This document shows positions 19,019 to 26,317 of a stretch of DNA of 26,317 bases, piece by piece (position 1 is the first letter of the stretch; each line of letters starts with the position of its first letter). The notes below the pieces were generated by a model. That model searched no databases. It saw only the letters and a program-made list of their open reading frames with translations, and was not told the DNA's origin. The translations under genes were made by a program, and so were the position numbers. This stretch comes from Asparagopsis taxiformis (Eukaryota > Rhodophyta > Florideophyceae > Bonnemaisoniales > Bonnemaisoniaceae), in NCBI GenBank assembly GCA_030407315.1, contig JALQPE010003291.1:1-26317 (forward strand). Direction: 5' to 3'.

Positions 19019-20001
19019 AGAACCTCTTCGTCGGATCAGTCGTGATCACACCAGTCGTACACTGGGAATCGTAGAACCGTCGGGCGTCCCTTTCGAGGAA
19101 GAAGTGCAGCGCACGTACTGCCACTCCCTCGCACACTCCGAGTGTGCTGAACCCATCACGTATTTGGGCGAGGAATCCGAGCAACGTAATCGGATTCCGG
19201 CCGGAGAAACGGCTTTAACGTAGGGAAAAAGTCCCTCCAGCTCACGTTTGAGCTTATGTACGCTTTGACTCTCGTTCACGTAGAGATGTTCACGTACATC
19301 GTTAAGTCGGTACATGCGGTACGACACCACGTTCGCAAATGCGTCGAGCATTGTCGTGTGCTCTGCCAACGCGTGGCAAACGGGTCCGAGGGCGTTCCCT
19401 GGTAAGCGTACCGCGTCGGCACGTTCGTTTTCGTGGACTCGCGTGTCGTCGTGCCGAACGTACCCAGCCACGGAATGTACGTTTCACGTGGCGGGGGCTC
19501 TCGTATCGAATTGCGCAGCTCCGTGCTCCGTCCGCCGACCGCGCGTGGTCTGGCGTATCGTTAAAACGCAATTGCCTTCGTGGCGTCTCGTTGGGGTTGG
19601 CGATGGCTCGTTGCACTGTCGCCCCCCTTCCGTACGTGTCGGGGTCGTCGGACCGGGTGTTGGTGGGTATCCTCCCGGAACGGCCGGGGAGGATGCGAGT
19701 TATAGGCGCGCGAGCCTTCTTCGTAATTCGGATCGCTTCCGCTCGGCGGAGCGGAACGTCCAGCGACGATTTCGTTGAATACTACGACAAACGAGTCGAG
19801 TCTTCCCTCCACGGCGGAGAGGCGGTTTCGTAAATCTTCGTTTTCCCGTTCGAGGGTCCCTGAGCGTTCACGTAACGCACGAGCTTCGCGCTCCGAGACT
19901 CCGAGTCTCTGCCTTACGGCTTCGTCGACGGCCGCGTCGCTCGCCCTTTCGATGTGACCTCGAAGGTCTTCGTACACTACGCGTAGTGCCGTGGGAGTCA
20001 C
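19019..20001 (-). pseudogene. Element B gag, interrupted by element A
   Basis: It begins about 20001 with a coiled-coil-like N-terminus (EAVRQRLGVSEREARALRE and following, about 19780-19920). A shifted frame has FANVVSYRMYRLNDVREHL (YRMYRL at 19304-19321), then LLGFLAQIRDGFSTLGVCEG and RALHFFLERDARRFYDS (about 19070-19184). It is homologous in layout to gag A but clearly different in sequence. The frame is cut where the LTR begins at 19018. Other frames continue into the LTR only by chance. Confidence 0.5.
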
Positions 20002-20300
20002 GTTCCCTTCTTGAGCTGACCGCGCGTTGCGGGGTCCATACTCACGGACTCAAACGGGCTTACCGTACGTGGTAGCTGGCCGATCGCCTCGATATCCGGC
20101 GGGATAGATCGATCAGTCGCGAAGATCGCTTCTGCTGACAAGGCCACGTCGGCTTCGGCATCCGCTGACGTTGGCAACGGTTTGCCTGGGCGACGCGCTG
20201 GAATTCGACAGCGTAATTCATAGACCGTCGTCTGCGCACGTAGCTTTCGTTTAACGTAAAAGAGCTCAACCTCGTTGGTTTTTCGTTATGCTCGTAGCAA
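20002..20300 (-). other. Leader region of element B
   Basis: About 300 bp lie between the primer-binding-like block and gag B; the leader of element A has the same length. A short frame (20060-20269) has no recognisable motif. Confidence 0.35.
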
Positions 20301-20320
20301 CTTCTAGGTCGAGAGACCAG
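20301..20320 (-). promoter_or_regulatory. Candidate primer-binding site of element B
   Basis: On the minus strand it reads CTGGTCTCTCGACCTAGAAG right after the CA end of LTR B. It begins with TGG after one base, as a tRNA 3'-end complement should. The tRNA is not identified. Confidence 0.5.
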
Positions 20321-20960
20321 TGTGGAACGATAGTTCGGTGACGAAGTAGCTGGTACGAGCTAGTGGACACGCTGTCCTTACGACGAAACGAACGAACAGT
20401 CCACCCGCTGGTGTTTTTGACTGTATGTTAGGTAGAACGGTAGAGATAGGTTAGCGAGTAGACACGAGCGTCACGACGCACAATCCACGCGAGGATTACG
20501 TTGCAAACGAGGTGGTACGTCCCCGGAGGCGCTCTCACCAAGCCCGGAGGCACTACACGCCATCAGCCTTACGTGCGGCGATGGGTAGGGAGTACGCAGC
20601 TCGACGGAGACGAAGCCTCGCTAGGCAAAACGTAAACGTAGAAGTCAGTCGTAGACTAGAGCCGTTGCTCGTTCGATGAATTGTCCCCTTTCCCTCCCGG
20701 CACGATACCAATACCTATATGGCCACGATGGCATCGCTTTACAGTGTAAACACTGCTCGTCCCCGAATGGGAAAGGACCTTGTGGGTCACACGTGGGACC
20801 GTTGGTCCGTGGCCGTTGCCAATACGTTCGTTGCACACGTGTGCCGTTGCGTGCGCGCATGCGCCAGCAATGTTCGTGCATTCCTGTCGCCGGTCGTATC
20901 CGCCGAAATTCGAATTCCGCGGAAAACGTAAATATTTGCAATTTCGGACTTGCCACGTAT
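20321..20960 (-). repeat. LTR B, part (at least 640 bp)
   Basis: Its edge next to the primer-binding block begins TGTGGAACGA (TG at 20321). No second copy is in the window, so its length is unknown. It is cut at 20960 by the second A-type LTR. Reading frames here on both strands overlap and are unsupported. Confidence 0.4.
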
Positions 20961-22230
20961 TGTAGGACCTTAGCCCTTGTGGATGGATTATACCTCCGAG
21001 GAGGATTAGAGGATAGGGATAAGGCTTCGAACTCACGAGTGAGAGCGCCGATTCCACGAGGTTGACGCCTCGTGCGATCCTAGTAGCCCGAGGGCTGTGT
21101 CGGGTGGATCGATCCCTCGGAGCCCGGACACCTGTCTCCCAACCCGGTAGCGGGTGGTAGAGCGGGTCCGGGAGGGCTGGATCTAACCTGCCGGAGGGAT
21201 CTGTCGGCCGTGGCCGTCCTCAACCCACTCAAGGGTTAACTAGGCACTTAGCGCGATGGATCCCCGCGGGGATTGTGGTCGCCTCCACGCGTGGTTTTCA
21301 CACGACGTATTCCGCAACTGTGATACCACTGACGGCAGCGGTCGGGACCGTTTGAAAAGCCTGCGGGCGTTGGCTTCGGTTGACCGGCTGGGGTGCCAAC
21401 CGACAGCACTCCCAGTCGGCAGCCTTGTCCCGGTGGGCGGAAGGCCCCTCCCGGTCGCCTAGCGGCGTTAAAGAAGCGGGAAGGTTCTCCACTACCGTGG
21501 AGACGAAATGCCCTAGGGCAACCCACGTGCACCCCCGCCGGAGGAGGCGCGGCGGGCAATTGGGGAAATGTGCGAGCGATCCCCAATTGGAGATCGAAAC
21601 GGAGCAGCGGGTATCCGGTAAGGGAACTGCCGCCGCCGTTTAGTTGTAAGTTAAACGACCACGGTCGAAGATTTGGAACCGAGACGATCTGCCCCTTTAT
21701 TGTAGCTTAGTGGTCAATCCGTTGACCTTAAATGGTCAACGAGACTGCCGGGACCGGACCAGGACCATGGTCCCGGTCCGGCGTCCAATGGACCTTGTGG
21801 GGTGTTTATGCGGCCCAGGGGCCTTACAGAGTAAGCTGCTACGTTGCTACGTGTAAACTAATAGAAACGGCTAGCCGTAACATACACGTGTGTAACTGTA
21901 ACGGGAGAATCCTCCCACTCGCACACGTGTGTGACTAATCGCGCCTATATCGCTACACGTTGCACGCTCGCCGAAGGGTCCCGCGCAAGCAATGTGGCCC
22001 GGTGCCAATGCAAGGCGGCACGCGCCCATTCGCCCTTGGGCGACAATTGCCTTGCCACGTCACTGCGGCCATTGATTCCCCACGCGGCTCTTCGCGGCTG
22101 ATTCCCTATCGAGCACCCACTCACGCTCTCGAGCGTACCGCTTAAGCGACCCTTCCTGGCGCCCATTCCAGACGCCTGGAATTGTCCCTCCCCGCGACCG
22201 CTCGCAGCGCGATACGGGACGAGTCCCACA
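20961..22230 (-). repeat. Second A-type LTR (3' LTR, about 1270 bp)
   Basis: It is a direct, nearly identical copy of 17753-19018 with the same TG...CA ends. Flanks differ (CGTAT at left, CTCTC at right), so it is not the partner of the first copy in a simple complete element. The purine tract beside its right end marks it as a 3' LTR of an A-type element extending rightward. Confidence 0.7.
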
Positions 22231-22243
22231 CTCTCCCCTTCTT
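22231..22243 (-). promoter_or_regulatory. Candidate polypurine tract
   Basis: The minus strand reads AAGAAGGGGAGAG immediately before the LTR start TGTGGGACTC. This is the position and composition of the plus-strand primer of reverse transcription. The first LTR copy has no such tract on its right side, in agreement with its being a 5' LTR. Confidence 0.55.
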
Positions 22244-22360
22244 AAACTGGCGCGCTCCTGCGCGCAGGTATCATGTATCCATCAACTCCCCACCTTCCTT
22301 CTCTTCATCCTCACAGCGACTCGTCACTTCCGTTTCCCCTATCCCGATCCAATTCAGCGA

Positions 22361-23082
22361 GTGGGGAACCATGACGCCTCCGCATCCCGACGCGAAAGGC
22401 GACGTCGACAAAACCCTCGGGAGTCTACTCGCTCGTTGCCTGCAACGAGTACTCCGACCAATACTGCCTCGGCGGTGACAGCGCGCGCGGCAGCCCATCA
22501 ACCGTTGCCGGGCTCTTATCTTGACCTCTATGCTCCTGCCGCAGCAGCCACAAGGCCTTTCTGACCCTTATGCGGGGACTGAAGTGATGCCAAGTTATTA
22601 CTATAACCACCCACGGCCGCGGCCTGCGCGCGATTCTGTCATCCCCTCGGTGTTTTTCGTATTTCACCCCCACAGGTGGCGGCAACCGCCCTCCGCGTTT
22701 TGGCTCCACTGCAGCCAGGGGGGACCAAACTCAAGGTCGTCAGGGGCGGGGCGTCTCCCCCTTCGGTACCGGCCCCGGCAAGGGCGCCGAGTGACGGTGG
22801 CCACGGTCGTCTCCCTGGGGAGTCATCTGCGGGAACCGTCGCGGCTCCAGCCGGGGGACAAGTATACTCCGCGTTGGCTCGCCTCGTTGGCGAAGCTGAG
22901 TCACCGGCCATGGCCGCCAAGTTGGGTGAAGTGTTAAGCATGGTCAACACTTTGCCCTCGGGCAAGACGTCCGACATCCCAGACCACTCCCAATTAACCG
23001 GGGGAACCCCGGAGTCTCAAGAACGCGACGAGATCCTTATTACGGGTCACCGTCCCCGCGGGCGCCGCGGCCTTTATGGTTG
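22361..23082 (+). pseudogene. Antisense reading-frame cluster, N-terminal part
   Basis: On the plus strand, pieces in different frames look protein-like: a basic start (MGNHDASASRRERRRR at 22361), LLPQQPQGLSDPYAG and MPSYYYNHPRPRPARDSV at 22530-22640, and an Ala/Gly-rich part with QVYSALARLVGEAESPAMAA at 22850-22920. A CTATAAC-like branch site and CCCCCACAG acceptor near 22605-22675 allow an intron. It is opposite in direction to the LTRs around it. The family is not recognised. Confidence 0.35.
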
Positions 23083-24283
23083 ACGAAACCTCCGGTAGCT
23101 CCGTCGGCTGGAGTCGCCCCCGGGCATGAGGCGAGGGTGGTGGAGTGGATGCGGACGCTTCACACGCAACCCTTCATCCATCATCAGGACGCCTTCGGGC
23201 ACGAGCTCTCGCGCGCACCCGGTTACCGCAGCTACGAGTCATACGGACGCTTGCCGTTACGCCGCCCCGTCCTGGAACGGTTCGAATGCATCAAAGGACT
23301 CACGGAGCCGCCGTGGCTGATCAGGTAATGCGCAAGCGCATGGAACATGGCCGATGTCGTATCACTATCCCGGCCAACTTCCCGAGCGACGTGTATCACC
23401 TCAGTGAACCAGAAGACGAACCAATGGTTCGAATGATCGCCCGTTGGATCAAATTAGACCAACTTGGGGCGTTGGTTGACGATTTCCGCTGAGGTGGACA
23501 TTCGTCTACTGGCGGACCAGGCTCCAATGTTCCCAGTGCGCTGGATTCGCCAGCGGTGGGGTGGGGAGTATCGCGACGAACGTCGGCGCACGTTTCCTCA
23601 AACGAGTAACCAACCGCTGCATCTCCGGCCGGGTCCGCGGGGTTACGTCATAACGTTCAAGGACGTCGAATACGTACGCATCCCGACCAGGTTGCGTCGA
23701 CGTTACTATGCCCGCATACCCCGTTGGATGGAAGTCCCCGAATGGGAGGTCTTGTTCCCGATGCCGCTCGTGTACCGCTACGCAGCGTCACACCTGGTGA
23801 GCTCGGAAGGGGGTACCCTCGCGAGGGTTTTGGACAAGATGGCCCATACGGAGTGGGTGTGCTACTACGCCGCGACGTGGTTGGAGAATATTGTGCGCAA
23901 AACCGCATGCACCAAGTCCCTGAGGAGATGTTCAAGAAGATACGCTCTTTGGCGTCGAGGCACCCATCTGGCCTAGCGGACTCATCCGCAATTTCGAGTG
24001 CTTCGATGTCACACCCGAGTTGCTCGAGCATTTCTATCGCTTGCACGAAACATTCCCGTGGGAGACAGTGGACATCGTGCCGCTACCCAATTCTCCTTAC
24101 GAACCGACGCGTCGGCTGAGCAAGTGGGTGCCAATGGACCCGGTCTCGCATTCGATCGACTTATCGTCGTACCTGTTCGGAGTACGCCTCGAGTTGGGCA
24201 TCCCCCTTAGGGTCCTCGAATACACTGCCGCGCAACCCCTTATGGGAGGTTGGATGGCCAGGGGTGGGATTACGTTACCCTAG
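23083..24283 (+). pseudogene. Antisense reading-frame cluster, central region, three frames
   Basis: Three frames in turn give protein-like sequence: HEARVVEWMRTLHTQPFIHH and PGYRSYESYGRLPLRRPVLE (to 23328); MRKRMEHGRCRITIPANFPS (to 23492); then MFPVRWIRQRWGGEYRDERR, RIPRWMEVPEWEVLFPMPLV and EWVCYYAATWLENIVRK (to about 23910); then ECFDVTPELLEHFYRLHETF and SIDLSSYLFGVRLELGIPLR (to 24283). Aromatic and charged residues are mixed as in a folded domain. At least three frame changes separate the parts. I do not recognise the family; a Gag-like or element-specific accessory domain is possible. Confidence 0.4.
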
Positions 24284-25298
24284 GGCGACTCGTGGAGGAC
24301 TGCATATCGTATCAGACCCATGGTGGTCGTCCTCCTCCTCCGCGGGAAGAAACGGGCTTGCCCGTCGCGGTTCCCGGTCAGCGCGTCCTCCGGCGGCCAC
24401 AGACGCGTCGGCAGACATAGCCACCGTTGAGCCTGTCCCGGCTGATTCAGCCGGTCCGTCGTCGATTACTCGGCCGCGGCCGTCCGACCGTTCCCTCCCG
24501 TCCGACATGACTGCGCATGCTTCGGCCTTGGAAAAGCGCGTGGAAGAGCTCCAGCGCGCGGTGTCTGCGGGTCGAGAGCGATTGGCACAAAGCGAAGCGG
24601 CGCGAGTGTCAGCCGAAGCTGCCTTGGCGACGGTTAAGGGCGAGAAGGAAACTCTGCGAGCAGAATTGATGGCTGAGAACACGCTGCTGAAGCGAAAGCA
24701 CGATGACTTGTTCAAGAGCCGGCTGGGGTACGCGCGTGATTTGGCGGAACAGGAGTTAGCCCTGCAGAGCGCGCTCTGTCAGGTCTGGGATCTGCATCAG
24801 CAGTCCAACACGATATGCGCTAGGGCCGCACGCGCCATCATGACGGTAGAAGACCTGCGTGTTCGCCAAGCAGACGTTGAAGGGTCACGCCCTCTCCCTG
24901 GTAACGCGCTCGCGCGTGCCTTCCCGGGTATGGCTTTCTTACACGGGCGGGGGGTCCCCGCCGCGTCACCCTCGGGTGCAGCGACTGCCCCGGCGGCCAC
25001 GTCTGAAGAGACGATAACAGCCCCTCTTGGTGCGGCCACGGCCGCGCGTCCCGTTGCCAACGCTCCCACACCGTCGGCTAGGGGCGCTTCCGATGCGGTA
25101 GCGTCGGGTGGTTCTGCTCCGGCCGACCCAATGGCAGTCGAAGCTGTCAAGGCGACGACCTCGGTCGTTCCTGCCCCACGGCAGCGGGAACTGCTACGGC
25201 TGTGGCTGTGGTCGAACCCGCCACGAGTAAGCCACCTCCGCGGTTTGTCTACTCCTACGGCGACGGGTGTTACTGGTGTCGCACCGCTGGGGTACTGA
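24264..25298 (+). CDS. Coiled-coil, low-complexity protein, C-terminal part of the antisense cluster
   Basis: This is the longest intact frame of the right end (344 codons). Residues 1-80 are Ser/Arg/Ala-rich. Residues about 85-176 form a clear heptad coiled coil (ALEKRVEELQRAVSAGRERL, then RVSAEAALATVKGEKETLRA). Residues 190-300 are Ala/Pro/Thr-rich. The frame overlaps the end of the previous one by 20 bases in another register, so it is more likely the C-terminal part of one protein broken by a frameshift than a separate gene. The first ATG at 24264 is therefore doubtful. A different frame past about 25200 (RFVYSYGDGCYWCRTAGV) also looks protein-like. Such coiled coils usually drive oligomerisation. 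Confidence 0.45.
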   Translation: MGLRYPRATRGGLHIVSDPWWSSSSSAGRNGLARRGSRSARPPAATDASADIATVEPVPADSAGPSSITRPRPSDRSLPSDMTAHASALEKRVEELQRAVSAGRERLAQSEAARVSAEAALATVKGEKETLRAELMAENTLLKRKHDDLFKSRLGYARDLAEQELALQSALCQVWDLHQQSNTICARAARAIMTVEDLRVRQADVEGSRPLPGNALARAFPGMAFLHGRGVPAASPSGAATAPAATSEETITAPLGAATAARPVANAPTPSARGASDAVASGGSAPADPMAVEAVKATTSVVPAPRQRELLRLWLWSNPPRVSHLRGLSTPTATGVTGVAPLGY

Positions 25299-25600
25299 AA
25301 AGGAGTCTGAGGGCATAAAGGAGGCAACTCCTAAGCCCACGACGCAACGTCCCCGGGTGGAGAGTCCGTGCAAGTCGTCGAAGACCCTCGGTCGCCCGCG
25401 CGCGCCACGCGTCGCCTCAATGTGACGTCACCGGTGGCGACAGTCGCGGCCGCAGTGGCGGCGGCGGGGCAACGAGTCGCCCGAAGGCGTAAAAGGGCTC
25501 AGCCCTCTTCCCCTTCAGCGAGCGTGGGGTCTCCTATTAACAAGGACAGGCCGACTCGTCGGACTCGTACGCGCCGTTAGTCGCAGCCCGTTCGAAGCGC
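25299..25600 (+). pseudogene. Basic C-terminal tail pieces
   Basis: Two frames give Lys/Arg-rich protein-like segments: EGIKEATPKPTTQRPRVESP to about 25420, and RVARRRKRAQPSSPSASVGS to a stop at 25580. They are probably the end of the same broken protein. Basic tails of this type bind nucleic acid or direct nuclear import; that is inference. Confidence 0.35.
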
Positions 25601-25675
25601 GTAGTAGCAACTGATACCCTAAGGTAATCCTTGTCAGTTAATACCCGCGTATAGAGAGCCATTGTAGGTGTGCGA

Positions 25676-25681
25676 CAATAA
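25676..25681 (+). terminator. AATAAA polyadenylation signal candidate
   Basis: AATAAA lies about 95 bases after the last stop of the plus-strand cluster, within GTGCGACAATAAAAGCTGAG. The place is right for the 3' end of a plus-strand transcript antisense to the retrotransposon. Confidence 0.4.
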
Positions 25682-25995
25682 AAGCTGAGTTTTCCAATGA
25701 ATTCCTTATGCAACGAGGGTAGGAATTACGCATCACCTAACCCCTGCTACAAAAGAGGTCCCTCGGGAGTCGGATGAAACTCACCCCGTGGGTGAGAAAC
25801 CGTGTCCTGGGGGCTATGATGTGCCATATAATGGCCGTTCGGCGATGGCCTTCGCCGCTAGTCGCCTTAGCTCTTGGGAGATGCGTGGCTACGGCCTTCG
25901 CTGTTGCGCGAATTCAACTGAATTCGCCATCCGAACTGACCTCTCTTGCAAGACGTCATCGCTTTTCAGGCGGCTCGATAGCCGCAGGACAATCT
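25682..25995. other. Spacer, no gene seen
   Basis: Short frames only. There is a small palindrome, GAATTCAACTGAATTC, at about 25911-25926. Confidence 0.35.
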
Positions 25996-26304
25996 TTACC
26001 GGAAGCCGGTGAGTGAGAATCGCTCTCGCGCATAGAACTGGCAATAGAGTTCCCACTGGACGGAGTCGAGGGGTCGTGCGACCATCCACACCCGCGTGTC
26101 GAGAGTCCCAAGGTACGTGCATCCATCGCGGATAATACAACCGGCCGTAATGTGAGAGGCAAGCTGTAAATATCTCCAAGTCCGAAGACGTCCGTTGTCC
26201 TGCGCAGCCCTTGTTCGGGGATGACTACGGTCAGGGCCGTTTGTGACGCTGGGTGTCGCTAGCGTCAAGCGCATTCCGCGCAAGTTAGGAGAGTTGGCCA
26301 CCAT
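25996..26304 (-). pseudogene. Minus-strand protein-like fragment at the right edge
   Basis: A 102-codon frame contains RTWRYLQLASHITAGCIIRD and TRVWMVARPLDSVQWELYCQ, followed by FYARERFSLTGFR and a stop. The composition is protein-like and the direction is that of the retrotransposon whose 3' LTR is at 20961-22230, so it could be the end of its pol. I see no reverse transcriptase, RNase H or integrase motif that proves this. Confidence 0.3.
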
Positions 26305-26317
26305 CAGTGACAGGGTG

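Overview
The window is eukaryotic and rich in transposable elements; I see no certain host housekeeping gene. Supporting this are LTR retrotransposon remnants with Gag-type reading frames, a CCHC zinc knuckle, direct LTRs, candidate primer-binding and polypurine sites, splice-like GTAAGT...TAG/CAG signals around very short exons, and an AATAAA signal. Compact, mostly intronless, frameshift-broken genes in moderately GC-rich DNA would fit an alga (possibly red), an oomycete or a fungus. I cannot fix the taxon from sequence alone.

Layout, read as nested insertions. (i) Element B is an LTR retrotransposon on the minus strand: LTR B starts at 20321, a primer-binding-like block lies at 20301-20320, and gag runs from about 20001 down to 19019. 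(ii) Element A, also minus strand, interrupts gag B: its 5' LTR is 17753-19018, a primer-binding-like block is 17732-17752, and gag runs from about 17433 down to 16034. (iii) Gag A appears to be split by a roughly 15.3-kb element (691-16033) with matching terminal inverted repeats. The end of a gag, with a broken zinc knuckle, reappears at 690-1. (iv) A second copy of the A-type LTR (20961-22230) abuts LTR B. It has a purine tract on its right in minus orientation, so it looks like the 3' LTR of another A element extending off the right edge. That element carries a plus-strand (antisense) multi-part reading frame at 22361-25580, ending near AATAAA.

The 15.3-kb element is built almost symmetrically: terminal repeats with GGACGTCC and CTAGTA motifs; strand-skewed arms (pyrimidine-rich on the left, purine/GT-rich on the right); and inner inverted repeats at about 2163-2640 and 12640-13122. 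Between them lie several copies, in both orientations, of a roughly 175-bp palindrome-bearing module. The cargo on the minus strand is a ParB-like protein (5189-7176) followed by a 2-oxoglutarate/Fe(II) dioxygenase-like protein (3113-4900). Both are broken by frameshifts or stops and may once have been one gene. On the plus strand, three degenerate related segments (8750-11375) share RPY and IYDGN motifs and carry in-frame stops. The right arm (13680-15090) holds an array of alternating 27-nt and 12-nt candidate micro-exons.

The most interesting hypothesis is that this is a large eukaryotic DNA element coding a ParB-like DNA-binding protein linked to a dioxygenase, with iterated palindromes that could be its binding sites. 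The domain motifs and repeats are seen directly; the functional link is inference.
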